Part shown: in pieces, positions 28,762 to 37,946 of the stretch
Numbering within the stretch: position 1 is the stretch's first letter
Layout of the letters: every line of letters begins with the position of its first letter
Origin: Microbacterium sp. BLY
Lineage (GTDB): Bacteria; Actinomycetota; Actinomycetes; Actinomycetales; Microbacteriaceae
DNA length: 64,000 bases
Direction of reading: 5' to 3'
Assembly (NCBI RefSeq): GCF_017939615.1
Contig: NZ_JAGKSR010000001.1
Span: forward strand, 1,302,001 to 1,366,000
Made by a program: the position numbers and the translations under genes
Notes under the pieces: model-generated
Told to the model about the DNA's origin: nothing
Databases searched by the model: none
Seen by the model: only the letters and a program-made list of their open reading frames with translations

Positions 28762-29576
28762 GCGCCCCGCTGCTGGTCTCCACGGGAGCCGCGACGCACT
28801 CGGGCCTGCGTCGTCCTCTCAACGAGGACTCCTACATGGCCTCCGCACCGCTGTTCCTCGTGGCCGACGGCATGGGCGGACACGAGGCGGGGGAGCGCGC
28901 CAGCGCGACCGTGATCGACGAGTTCGCCCGCTACATCGGACGGACCAACCTCGAGCTCGACGATCTGCTCGAGGCGCTGGCCCGGGCCCGACAGGCCGTC
29001 GAAGAGCTGTCCACCGCGGGGAACGGTCGCGCGGGCACCACGCTCAGCGGGGTCGTCGTCGCGTCGGTCGAGGGCATGGGCTACTGGCTGACGGTCAACA
29101 TCGGCGACTCGCGCACCTACCGCTTCGCGGACGGCGAGCTGGAGCAGATCAGCGTCGACCACTCCGTCGTGCAGGAGCTCGTCGAGTCGGGCGAGCTGAC
29201 CGCCGAGGAGGCCGCCACCGACCGGCGGCGCAACATCATCACGCGGGCGATCGGGGCGAGCAGCACCGGCGACGCCGACTACTGGCTGTTCCCCGCCGAG
29301 CTGGGCGACCGGATGCTGGTGTGCTCCGACGGGCTCACCACCGAGGTGCCCGACGAGCGCATCCGCCAGATCCTCGCCGCGGAGCCCGACCCGCAGCGCG
29401 CCGCCGACGTCCTCATCGACGAGGCCGTGCAGGCGGGCGGCCGCGACAACATCACCGTGGTCGTCGTGGACGCCGTCTCGGTCGCCTCGCGACCGGGGAC
29501 GCGGCTGCTCTCCGACGACACCGACATTGACGCCGACACGCGCCCGCGCGAGGCCGCAGCAGGAGGGGTTCGCTGA
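28758..29576 (+). CDS. PP2C-type Ser/Thr protein phosphatase (PrpC/PstP-like)
   Basis: This 272-residue soluble phosphatase has the metal-binding motifs in order: NEDSYMA (Asp24), VADGMGGHEAGE (Asp37), NIGDSRTYR, VCSDGLTTEV and GRDNITVVVVD. It should reverse phosphorylation by the kinase encoded three genes on. It lacks the membrane anchor of mycobacterial PstP and ends in a short polar tail. It overlaps both neighbours. Confidence 0.95.
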   Translation: MSAPLLVSTGAATHSGLRRPLNEDSYMASAPLFLVADGMGGHEAGERASATVIDEFARYIGRTNLELDDLLEALARARQAVEELSTAGNGRAGTTLSGVVVASVEGMGYWLTVNIGDSRTYRFADGELEQISVDHSVVQELVESGELTAEEAATDRRRNIITRAIGASSTGDADYWLFPAELGDRMLVCSDGLTTEVPDERIRQILAAEPDPQRAADVLIDEAVQAGGRDNITVVVVDAVSVASRPGTRLLSDDTDIDADTRPREAAAGGVR

Positions 29577-30940
29577 TGCAGACGAGTTACCGACCGGGAC
29601 AGTGGTACCTGATCGTGATCCCCGGCGCCCTGGTGGCGCTGCCGCCGGACGTCTCCGGTGCCACCGTCACCGCGCTGTGGGAGCGTCTGCCCGGCGCGCG
29701 CAGCCTCGCGACGGTCATCGACGTGCTCACGACGCAGGCCGGCGGGTCGTTCTCCGCCATGCCCCCGTTCGTGGCGGCGGTGCTGGAGGGGGCGGATGCG
29801 CGGGTCGCGGTCCGCGGTCCGCTGACGGTCCGCGTCACGGGGTCCGAGGCGTCGGCCGCCGCCTTCTCCGGCGCTGACGTGACCACCTGGAGCGAGCGCT
29901 TCGTGCCCGGCGCCGCGAAGATCGAGCTCACCGTCGAGGAGGACGGCACCGGCACCGCGCTGCCGGTCCAGGCGGGCATCGTGCTCGCCGCGGCGGTCAG
30001 TGCCGAGATCGAGCCGGCCGACGCGGACGCGGTCCTCGACGGTGCCGGACCGGCGCCGGTGCTGGACGAGTCCGTGCGCCCGGCGCCGTCCGCTCCGGAC
30101 GCTGCTCCGTCGGCCCCGGCCCCGGCCGCAGCCCCCACCCCGGCCGCGTCGGGCCTGCCCGCGGCGCCCGTCCCCGGCACCTCCGTGCCGCTGCCGCCTC
30201 CGCCGACGCCGGCCGTCGCGCCCCCGCCCTCGGCGGCGACGACCGCCTCCGACGACTCGTCCGCGCCGGAGGAGCAGCCGGACGCGGAGACGCCGGCGAC
30301 CGACGACGCGGTGATCGAGGCGACGCTGGTGCCGACCGAGGCGACCTTCGCGCCCCCCGTGGACGAGTTCGACCACCTCTGGGGCGAGACCGTGCACACG
30401 CCCATCGAAGCCGCCGCGGTGCGCCCCAGCGAGGAGCCGGAGACGGCCGCCGCCGCCGCCCCGACCGCCGCTGAACCCGGCGGCGACCACGACGGCTCGA
30501 CGATCTCGGCCGCCGACCTGCGCGAGCTCCGGCAGCAGCCCACCGCCGCCCCGGAGGCGGCGACCGAGGTCATCCCGGTCGCCGAGCCGGCGGCGGTGTC
30601 AGACGGACGCATCCGCATGTCCACCGGCCAGGTCGTCACGCTGGACCGCACGGTCATCATCGGCCGCCGCCCGCGCTCCACCCGAGCCAGCGGCGCCAAC
30701 ATGCCGCACCTGATCGCCGTCGACAGCCCGCAGCAGGACATCTCGCGCAGCCACCTGGAGGTGCGGCCGGAGGGCGACACGGTCGTCGTGATCGACCTGC
30801 ACACCACGAACGGCTCGACCCTGCTCCGCCCCGGCGCCGACCCCGTCCGCCTGCACCCCGGCGAGCAGACGCTCGTGCTGTCCGGCGACGTGGTCGACCT
30901 GGGCGACGGGGTGACGGTCGCCTTCGAGGACCTCCCGTGA
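29576..30940 (+). CDS. FHA-domain protein with low-complexity centre
   Basis: This 454-residue protein has an N-terminal domain of about 160 residues that I do not recognise (beginning MQTSYRPGQWYLIVIPGAL). A Pro/Ala/Glu-rich disordered middle (about 165-330) is followed by a C-terminal FHA domain (about 345-450) with IIGRRPR, DISRSHLEV and HTTNGSTLL. The middle contains Thr-rich acidic patches such as EATLVPTEATF, possible kinase targets. It shares one base with the phosphatase stop and overlaps the kinase start by four. Confidence 0.85.
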   Translation: MQTSYRPGQWYLIVIPGALVALPPDVSGATVTALWERLPGARSLATVIDVLTTQAGGSFSAMPPFVAAVLEGADARVAVRGPLTVRVTGSEASAAAFSGADVTTWSERFVPGAAKIELTVEEDGTGTALPVQAGIVLAAAVSAEIEPADADAVLDGAGPAPVLDESVRPAPSAPDAAPSAPAPAAAPTPAASGLPAAPVPGTSVPLPPPPTPAVAPPPSAATTASDDSSAPEEQPDAETPATDDAVIEATLVPTEATFAPPVDEFDHLWGETVHTPIEAAAVRPSEEPETAAAAAPTAAEPGGDHDGSTISAADLRELRQQPTAAPEAATEVIPVAEPAAVSDGRIRMSTGQVVTLDRTVIIGRRPRSTRASGANMPHLIAVDSPQQDISRSHLEVRPEGDTVVVIDLHTTNGSTLLRPGADPVRLHPGEQTLVLSGDVVDLGDGVTVAFEDLP

Positions 30941-32640
30941 GCCGTCGCCCCTCCCCGCCGCCCGAACTCCCCGGTTTCACGTACGTGGAGCCGCTGGGCA
31001 CCGGCGGCTTCGCGGACGTCTTCCTGTACGAGCAGGAGATGCCGCGGCGTCGGGTCGCGGTCAAGGTGCTCCTCGCCGACCGCATCTCCAGCGGCGCGGC
31101 GCAGGAGTTCGCCGATGAGGCGAACGTCATGGCCATGCTGTCGACGCACCCCGCGATCGTCACGATCTACCAGGCGGGAGTGGCAGGAGACGGCCGTCCC
31201 TACCTGGTGATGGAGTACTGCCCGCGGCCGAACCTGCAGATGCGCTCCCGCAAGGAGCCGTTCTCCGTGGCCGAGGCGCTGCGGGTCGGCATCCAGGTGG
31301 CCGGTGCCGTCGAGACCGCCCACCGGGCCGGTGTGCTGCACCGGGACATCAAGCCGGCGAACATCCTCGTCACCGAGTACAACCGTCCCGCGCTGACCGA
31401 CTTCGGCATCGCGTCCACGACGGGCGCGACCGGCGAGTCCTCGGGCATGTCCATCCCGTGGTCGCCGCCGGAGTCCTTCGCGGAACCGCCCCAGAGCGGT
31501 CCCCGCACCGACGTGTGGGCGCTCGGGGCGACGCTGTACACGCTGCTCGCCGGCCGGTCGCCGTTCGAGCGCCCCGGGGAGCGCAACTCGAGCGCCGACC
31601 TCATCGAGCGCATCGAGCGGGCGGCGCTGCCGTCCCTCGCCCGTCCGGACTCCCCGGAGAGCCTGCAGCGTCTGCTGGAGCGGGCGATGGCGAAGAACCC
31701 GGACGACCGGTTCCCGAGTGCGGTCGCGTTCGCTAGGGCCCTGCAGAAGATCCAGATCGAGCTCTCCCACTCCGTCACGCCGATCGACATCGTCGACGAC
31801 CACCCGCCGGCGGAGGATCTGGAGGACGACAACGACGGCCTCACGCGGGTGCGCGAGATCGTCAGCATCGACCCCGGGATGTCCTCCACCTCGACGCGTC
31901 CGTCCGCGGCCACGCAGCCGAAGGGCCCCGCGGTCGTCGTCCCCGACGCTCCGCGGTTCACGCTTCCCGCCCGGGTCGACGACGCCGTGGAGCAGACGCA
32001 GCGCCGGGGCGCCGGAGTGGCGTCCGCCGCCGCTGCCCCTGCCCCGCCGACGGCCCCGTCCGCGCCGGCCGGGCCCGGTCCGGACCGCGACGACCGGACG
32101 ATCCTCCGGCCGCCGCAGGTCGTGCACCCGGAGTCGGCTCCGGCGCCGACGCCCGCACCGGCGCCGGTCGTCGAGGCGCCATCGGCGGCACCGTCCGCGG
32201 ACGCCGACTCCCCCGCACCCCCGCGGTCCCGACGCGGACTCTGGATCGGCCTGGCCGCGGCGGCGGTCGTCATCGTCGTGGGCGGCATCGTGGGTCTCAA
32301 CCTCCTCGTCGCCGGGCTCGCGCCGGAACCAGCGCCCGAGACCACCGAGGCGGCGGTCGACCCGCAGAACCCGGTGTCCGATGCGGTGCCGAAGGTGACG
32401 CAGCTCACCGGCACCCGCTCCGGCGCGGAGGTCACGTTCACGTGGCAGAACCCGGATCCGCAGGAGGGCGACAGCTACATCTGGACCGAGACCGGCGGAG
32501 CCTCCGACGGCGCGGTCAGTCAGGCGGCGGAGGCGACCGTGACGTTCACGCCCGCGTCGCCCGGCGAGGTCTGCGTGGAGGTGATGCTGCGCCGCGGTGA
32601 CGGGCGCGCATCCGAGCCGGCGAGGGGATGCGTCGAATGA
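30937..32640 (+). CDS. Transmembrane Ser/Thr protein kinase (PknB-like)
   Basis: This 567-residue kinase starts at a GTG overlapping the previous stop. The catalytic domain (about 12-275) has the glycine loop GTGGFADVFL, Lys43 in VAVKVL, catalytic HRDIKPANIL (Asp137) and TDFGIA. The activation segment reads SSGMSIPWSPPE instead of the usual GTxxYMSPE, so autophosphorylation may differ. A disordered Pro/Ala region, one helix (about 433-460) and a short extracellular FN3-like domain of about 100 residues follow. There are no PASTA repeats. It likely signals from the envelope to the FHA proteins and EccC of this operon. Confidence 0.93.
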   Translation: MSRRPSPPPELPGFTYVEPLGTGGFADVFLYEQEMPRRRVAVKVLLADRISSGAAQEFADEANVMAMLSTHPAIVTIYQAGVAGDGRPYLVMEYCPRPNLQMRSRKEPFSVAEALRVGIQVAGAVETAHRAGVLHRDIKPANILVTEYNRPALTDFGIASTTGATGESSGMSIPWSPPESFAEPPQSGPRTDVWALGATLYTLLAGRSPFERPGERNSSADLIERIERAALPSLARPDSPESLQRLLERAMAKNPDDRFPSAVAFARALQKIQIELSHSVTPIDIVDDHPPAEDLEDDNDGLTRVREIVSIDPGMSSTSTRPSAATQPKGPAVVVPDAPRFTLPARVDDAVEQTQRRGAGVASAAAAPAPPTAPSAPAGPGPDRDDRTILRPPQVVHPESAPAPTPAPAPVVEAPSAAPSADADSPAPPRSRRGLWIGLAAAAVVIVVGGIVGLNLLVAGLAPEPAPETTEAAVDPQNPVSDAVPKVTQLTGTRSGAEVTFTWQNPDPQEGDSYIWTETGGASDGAVSQAAEATVTFTPASPGEVCVEVMLRRGDGRASEPARGCVE

Positions 32641-33362
32641 GCGCGGGGGCGCAGGTCACGGTGGAGTTCGCGGGGGAGTACTTCCCGATCGCGCAGGGCA
32701 GCCGCTTCATCGTGGGGCGCGAAGGCGACCTCACCCTCGACGACAACCTGTTCCTGCATCGGCACTTCCTGGAGATCAGCGAGAGCGACGGACTGTGGTG
32801 GCTCGTCAACATCGGCTCCCGCCTGACCGCCACGGTCACCGACTCCGCGGGCGGGGTGCAGGCCTGGCTCGCCCCCGGTGCCCGCCTGCCGCTGGTGTTC
32901 GAGACCACCACGGTGGTCTTCAGCGCCGGCCCCACGACCTATGAGCTCGTGCTGCATGCCGCCGAGCCGGCGTTCCGCGCCACCAAGCGCGACTACGACG
33001 ACGACGGCATGTCCACGATCGGCGACGTGCCCCTCACCGTGAGCCAGAAGCTGCTGATCCTCGCGCTCGCCGAGCCGCAGCTGCGGCGCGACGGCACGGG
33101 CATGAGCGAGATCCCCTCGTCGGCGAAGGCCGCCGAGCGGCTCGGCTGGACGGTGACGCGCTTCAACCGGAAGCTCGACAACGTGTGCGACAAGTTCGAC
33201 CGGGTCGGGGTGCCGGGCATGCGCGGCGGCCAGCGCAGCTTCGCCACCAACCGGCGGGCACGGCTGGTGGAGCACGTGATCGCATCGCGGCTCGTGACGA
33301 AGGACGACCTCCCGCTGCTGGACGCCCCGCAGCCGAGTGAGGCAGAGGGAGACAACGAGTGA
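32637..33362 (+). CDS. Degenerate FHA - helix-turn-helix protein, candidate regulator
   Basis: This 241-residue protein has an N-terminal FHA-like domain (about 5-110) with VGREGDLTL and LFLHRHFLEI but a weak phosphopeptide site. A C-terminal helical domain (about 125-215) contains SSAKAAERLGWTVTRFNRKLDNV, which resembles a winged helix or sigma-4-like HTH. The ATG overlaps the kinase stop; another ATG nine bases upstream is possible. FHA-HTH pairings are known in kinase-controlled regulators such as EmbR, though in a different order. It may recognise the shared palindrome of this locus; this is inference. Confidence 0.75.
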   Translation: MSAGAQVTVEFAGEYFPIAQGSRFIVGREGDLTLDDNLFLHRHFLEISESDGLWWLVNIGSRLTATVTDSAGGVQAWLAPGARLPLVFETTTVVFSAGPTTYELVLHAAEPAFRATKRDYDDDGMSTIGDVPLTVSQKLLILALAEPQLRRDGTGMSEIPSSAKAAERLGWTVTRFNRKLDNVCDKFDRVGVPGMRGGQRSFATNRRARLVEHVIASRLVTKDDLPLLDAPQPSEAEGDNE

Positions 33363-36300
33363 AGGTACGGCTGACCCTGCTGCGTCAGGGCGCGGCATCC
33401 AGCGACATCGAGGTCACCGCCGAGAGCACCGCGACGATCGGGGAGATCGCCGCGATGATCGTCCGGGCCGATCCCCTCGGGGCGTTCGCGCACGCCGACC
33501 CCTCGGCGGTGACGCTGGAGGCCTACAGCTCGGTCGTCGCCGGGGCGGGAGACCTGCTGGCGCCGGAGTCGACGTTCGCGCACGTCGGTCTCGCCCACGG
33601 GGCCACGGTCCGCGTGGTTCCGGCCTCGTACGAGCAGCGTCCCGTCGTCGGCCGCATGGAGGTCGGCTCGGGCCCGGGGGCGCGTTCGATCGCCCTGACC
33701 CGCGGCACCATCGTGCTGGGACGGGACGAGTCCTGCGACGTCGTGATCGACGACCCGCTCGTGTCGAAGAAGCATGCGCGGCTGGAGATCGGTGACCGGG
33801 TCGAGCTCATCGACCTGAACTCCGCGAACGGGATCCTCATCGACGGGGCGTCCGTCGTGCGTCTGGTCGCGGCCGACGGGGAGCTCGCCGTCGTGCTCGG
33901 CGACACCCCGGTGCGGGTGAAGGTGGAGACGGGAGCGACCGCTCCCACGACGGCCGAGGCGTCGATCCGCCAGGTCGAATTTGTGCGCTCGCCGCGCGTC
34001 GAGGAGCGCTATCTCGGCGAGGAGCTGGACGGCACCGACCTGCCCGTCCCGGCGCGCAAGCAGCCGTTCCCGCTGCTCACGCTCGTCGCCCCGCTGCTCA
34101 TGGGCGGCGCGATGTACTTCTTCACCCAGAGCATCCTCTCGATCATGTTCGTGGCGTTGTCGCCGCTGCTCATGATCGGCACCTGGCTGACGACGAAGAA
34201 CCAGCAGAAGCGCGAGCTGGAAGAGGACAAGAAGCGCTTCGAGGAGCAGCTGGAGCGCCTGGACGCGCGGCTGCAGGAGGAGCGGGAGCGCGAGATCGAC
34301 GTGCGCCGCCGCGAGGTGCCCCTGCTGCGCGAGGTCAGCGACGCCGCGCTCGCCGCCGGTCCGCTGATCTGGACCCGTCGGACGGAGCACTGGTCGTTCC
34401 TGCACGTGCGCCTCGGTATCGGCGACACCGCGTCCCGCAGCTCCGTGAAGGACTCGAACGGCCGCGACCGGGCGATCCCCGAGTACGTCGAGAAGCTCGA
34501 TGCCGTGATCGACGCCACCCGGATCGTGCCGCAGGTGCCGATCCTGGAGGACCTCACGGATGTCGGTGCCCTCGGCATCGCCGGACTCAGCGGCCGCTCG
34601 ACCGGCTACGCGCGCGCCCTGCTCGCTCAGCTCACGGGGCTGCACGCGCCGGCCGACGTCGGCGTGGTCGGGCTCTGGGGCCCCCGCTGGGGGGCGCAGC
34701 TCGCCGACACCAAGTGGCTGCCGCACGCCTGGTCCGCGCAGGCGGTGCTCGGCGTGCAGCCGATCGGCGACGGTCCCACCTCGGCCGGGCAGATCGTCGC
34801 CCGGCTGGAGGAGCTCATCGCGACGCGGTCGACCCGCAACGGCGATGCCGTGGAGCTCGGCGCGCTCGAGGCCGAGAAGGCCGCGACGAACAGCGGCTCG
34901 AAGGTCGGCGAGGACTCGCGCAGCCGCCACGACGGCGTGCCGAAGCCCGCGATCGTGGTGCTCATCGCGCCGGACGCCCCGGTCGACCGCGGGCGCCTCA
35001 TCCAGCTCTCCGAGCGCGCCGCGTCACGGGGCATCTTCCCGGTGTGGCTGACGGAGGACGTCGCGACGCTCCCCGCGTCCTGCCGCACCTTCGTCGAGCT
35101 CGGTGCGACGGACAGCGCGCACTTCGTGCGTCTCGGCGAGGTCGTCGAGAACCTTGCCGTCGACGAGCTCACCCGCGAGCAGTTCGCCGTGTTCGCTCGG
35201 GCGCTGGCGCGCCTGACCGACGCCGGGGAGGTCGCCCTCGATCGCAGCGACGTGCCGCGGACGATCTCGATGCTCCACCTGCTCGGGCGCGACATGGCCA
35301 CGCAGCCGGAGAGCGTCGTCGACCGGTGGACGCAGAACGACTCCCTGCACTCCCGCCGCAAGAGCGGGTCCGCACGGCGGTACCAGCCCAAGCTCCGCGC
35401 CCTCGTCGGCGCGGGGGCCGAGGGTGCGCTGCAGCTCGATCTGCGGCAGCAGGGCCCGCACGCCCTCGTCGGCGGCACCACGGGATCGGGCAAGAGCGAG
35501 TTCCTGCAGGCCTGGGTGCTGGGCATGGCGACCGAGTACAGCCCCGAGCGCTTGACCTTCCTGTTCGTCGACTACAAGGGCGGCTCGGCGTTCGCCGACT
35601 GCGTCAGCCTGCCGCACTGCGTCGGCATCGTGACCGACCTGAACGAGCACCTCGTGCGCCGCGTGCTGGTGAGCCTCCGCGCGGAGCTGCACTATCGGGA
35701 GCACCTGTTCAACCGCAAGAAGGCCAAGGACATCCTGGAGCTGGAGCGCGCGGGCGACCCGCAGGCGCCGCCCGCGCTCGTGCTGGTGATCGATGAGTTC
35801 GCGGCGCTCGCCAAGGAGGTCCCGGAGTTCGTCGACGGCGTCATCGACATCGCCCAGCGCGGGCGCTCGCTCGGCATCCACCTGATCATGGCGACGCAGC
35901 GCCCGGCCGGTGTCATCAAGGACAACCTGCGGGCGAACACGAACCTCCGCGTCGCCCTGCGCATGGCCGACGAGACGGACAGCAACGACGTCATCGGCAC
36001 GAAGGACGCGGCGCTGTTCGACCCCGGCACCCCCGGTCGCGGTATCGCGAAGACGGGTCCCGGCCGCATGACGCTGTTCCAGTCGGCGTATTCCGGCGGG
36101 TGGAGCCTGGGAGAGGACGAGGGCACGGATGTGACCATCGCGGCCTTCGGCACCACCGACCAGGGGCCCTGGGAGCTGCCGATCGACGAGAACGCGGTCG
36201 TCGTGGACGAAGACCTCGGGCCCAACGACCAGCAGCGTCTGGTGAGCACGATGGTGCTCGCGGCCCAGGCCGCGCAGGTCGATCCGCCGCGGCGCCCGTG

Positions 36301-37831
36301 GCTCGACGAGCTCGCCCCCACCTTCGATCAGCTGAAGCTGCCGCAGCGCACCGATGCGGCGCTGCTGCTCGGCGTGATCGACGAGCCGGAGCGGCAGGAG
36401 CAGGTGCCATTCCACTTCCTGCCCGACACCGAGGGCCACATGGTCATCTACGGCACCAGCGGGTCGGGCAAGAGCGCGGCGCTGCGCACACTCGCCGTCT
36501 CCGCGGGCATCACCCCGCGGGGCGGGCCCGTGCAGGTGTACGGCCTCGACTTCGGCTCCGGGGCGCTGCGCATGCTCGAGCCGCTGCCGCACGTCGGCTC
36601 GGTCATCTCGGGTGACGACGCCGAGCGCGTGGCGCGCCTGTTCGCGACGCTGCGCAGCGAGCTCGACCGCCGGGGCGACGCGTACTCCGCGGTGGGCGCG
36701 GCGACGCTCACCGAGTACCGGGCGCTGTCCGGCAAGACGGACGAGCCCCGCATCCTCGTCCTCATCGACGGCTTCGCGGCGTTCCGCAACGACTACGAGG
36801 CGGTGATCGGCCGCACCGACACGTACAACGCGCTGCAGGAGGTGCTGTCGGACGGCCGCGCGGTCGGCATCCACGTCGTCCTGTCCGCCGACCGCTTCCA
36901 GAGCATCCCCAGCGCGCTGAACGCGATGCTGCAGCGTCGGGTGGTGCTGCGCATGGCCGACACCGACGCCTACAACATCCTCAACGTGCCGAAGGACGTC
37001 CTGACGCCGGAGTCGGTTCCCGGGCGGGCCATCGTCGGCGAGAACGAGGCGCAGATCGCGATCATCGGCGGCACGCGCAGCATGAAGGAGCAGTCGCTGG
37101 CGATCGAGCGGATGGCGGCCTCGATGTCGCGCCGCGGGGTGCCCGACGCGCCGCCGGTGCGGGCGCTGCCGCTCAGCTACGGTCTCGACGAGATCCCGGC
37201 GACGGTGGGCGACCAGCTCGTCGTCGGTCTCGCCGACACCGATCTCGGACCGTTCGGCATCGAGCCGACGGGGACGTTCGTCATCGCCGGGCCGCCCGCG
37301 AGCGGGAAGAGCAACGCGCTCGCGGCGATCACGCAGCAGGCGCTCCGGGCCCGCCCCGGCACGCCGACGCTGTTCCTGGGGTCGACGCGCTCGCCGGCGC
37401 GGAACGCGGTGGCGTGGACGGCGATGGCGACCGACGGCATCAGTGGCACGGCCGCCGTGAACGAGATCGTCGAGAAGGCCGAGCAGGGCCTCAGGCCCGT
37501 CGTGGCCGTCGAGGGCGTCGCGGAGTTCGCGTCGTCGCTGCTGGAGATGCCGCTGTCCGATCTCGTGAAGCGGGCCACCCGGGGCGAGCTCCTGCTGCTC
37601 TTCACGGGCGACACGAGCGAGTGGACGAGCAACTTCGGCCTGCTCGGCGAGATCAAGCAGGCGCGTCGGGGCGTGGTGCTGCAGCCGGAGACCATCGACG
37701 GCGAGCTCGTGCTCAAGGCGCCGCTGCCGCGCATCGGCCGGGGCGAGTTCCCGGTCGGTCGTGCCGTCCTCGCGCAGCGGGGGAAGATCGTGCGGGTGCA
37801 GTTCCCGCTCGTCATCCCGGAGACGGTGTGA
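33359..37831 (+). CDS. eccC: Type VII secretion FtsK/SpoIIIE-type ATPase (EccC/EssC)
   Basis: This 1,490-residue motor starts at a GTG overlapping the previous stop. The N-terminus (1-85) resembles a ubiquitin-like YukD/EccD domain. An FHA domain follows (about 95-180; VLGRDESCDV, SKKHARLEI, NSANGILI), then two helices (about 240-280) and a coiled-coil stretch. Three ATPase domains have Walker A lysines at 712 (GTTGSGKSE), 1038 (GTSGSGKSA) and 1317 (PPASGKSN). Only the first has a full Walker B (VIDEFAAL, Asp812-Glu813); the others read IDGF and VEGV, as usual for regulatory EccC domains. It powers export of WXG100 proteins. No eccB, eccD, eccE or mycosin gene is in the window, and the fused FHA recalls firmicute EssC. 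Confidence 0.94.
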   Translation: MKVRLTLLRQGAASSDIEVTAESTATIGEIAAMIVRADPLGAFAHADPSAVTLEAYSSVVAGAGDLLAPESTFAHVGLAHGATVRVVPASYEQRPVVGRMEVGSGPGARSIALTRGTIVLGRDESCDVVIDDPLVSKKHARLEIGDRVELIDLNSANGILIDGASVVRLVAADGELAVVLGDTPVRVKVETGATAPTTAEASIRQVEFVRSPRVEERYLGEELDGTDLPVPARKQPFPLLTLVAPLLMGGAMYFFTQSILSIMFVALSPLLMIGTWLTTKNQQKRELEEDKKRFEEQLERLDARLQEEREREIDVRRREVPLLREVSDAALAAGPLIWTRRTEHWSFLHVRLGIGDTASRSSVKDSNGRDRAIPEYVEKLDAVIDATRIVPQVPILEDLTDVGALGIAGLSGRSTGYARALLAQLTGLHAPADVGVVGLWGPRWGAQLADTKWLPHAWSAQAVLGVQPIGDGPTSAGQIVARLEELIATRSTRNGDAVELGALEAEKAATNSGSKVGEDSRSRHDGVPKPAIVVLIAPDAPVDRGRLIQLSERAASRGIFPVWLTEDVATLPASCRTFVELGATDSAHFVRLGEVVENLAVDELTREQFAVFARALARLTDAGEVALDRSDVPRTISMLHLLGRDMATQPESVVDRWTQNDSLHSRRKSGSARRYQPKLRALVGAGAEGALQLDLRQQGPHALVGGTTGSGKSEFLQAWVLGMATEYSPERLTFLFVDYKGGSAFADCVSLPHCVGIVTDLNEHLVRRVLVSLRAELHYREHLFNRKKAKDILELERAGDPQAPPALVLVIDEFAALAKEVPEFVDGVIDIAQRGRSLGIHLIMATQRPAGVIKDNLRANTNLRVALRMADETDSNDVIGTKDAALFDPGTPGRGIAKTGPGRMTLFQSAYSGGWSLGEDEGTDVTIAAFGTTDQGPWELPIDENAVVVDEDLGPNDQQRLVSTMVLAAQAAQVDPPRRPWLDELAPTFDQLKLPQRTDAALLLGVIDEPERQEQVPFHFLPDTEGHMVIYGTSGSGKSAALRTLAVSAGITPRGGPVQVYGLDFGSGALRMLEPLPHVGSVISGDDAERVARLFATLRSELDRRGDAYSAVGAATLTEYRALSGKTDEPRILVLIDGFAAFRNDYEAVIGRTDTYNALQEVLSDGRAVGIHVVLSADRFQSIPSALNAMLQRRVVLRMADTDAYNILNVPKDVLTPESVPGRAIVGENEAQIAIIGGTRSMKEQSLAIERMAASMSRRGVPDAPPVRALPLSYGLDEIPATVGDQLVVGLADTDLGPFGIEPTGTFVIAGPPASGKSNALAAITQQALRARPGTPTLFLGSTRSPARNAVAWTAMATDGISGTAAVNEIVEKAEQGLRPVVAVEGVAEFASSLLEMPLSDLVKRATRGELLLLFTGDTSEWTSNFGLLGEIKQARRGVVLQPETIDGELVLKAPLPRIGRGEFPVGRAVLAQRGKIVRVQFPLVIPETV

Positions 37832-37848
37832 GAGGCCGTCGCGGAATC

Positions 37849-37866
37849 ATGGGGAGTTCTCCCCAT
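37849..37866. promoter_or_regulatory. Shared palindromic operator, site 2 (WXG100 gene)
   Basis: ATGGGGAGTTCTCCCCAT has perfect 8-bp arms and lies 18 bases after the eccC stop. Its centre is 31.5 bp upstream of the -10 box TACTCT (37889-37894). Confidence 0.7.
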
Positions 37867-37881
37867 AGGCAGGGCACATTC

Positions 37882-37900
37882 CCTTCGTTACTCTCGAAGG
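37882..37900 (+). promoter_or_regulatory. -10 box TACTCT in the loop of an inverted repeat
   Basis: CCTTCG and CGAAGG flank a 7-base spacer that contains TACTCT (37889-37894). No -35 is visible. The leader carries a GGAAGG ribosome site before the ATG at 37947. Confidence 0.5.
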
Positions 37901-37946
37901 ACAAGAACACCTCCGGCACCCGCCGGGGCGACCGGAAGGTAACACC

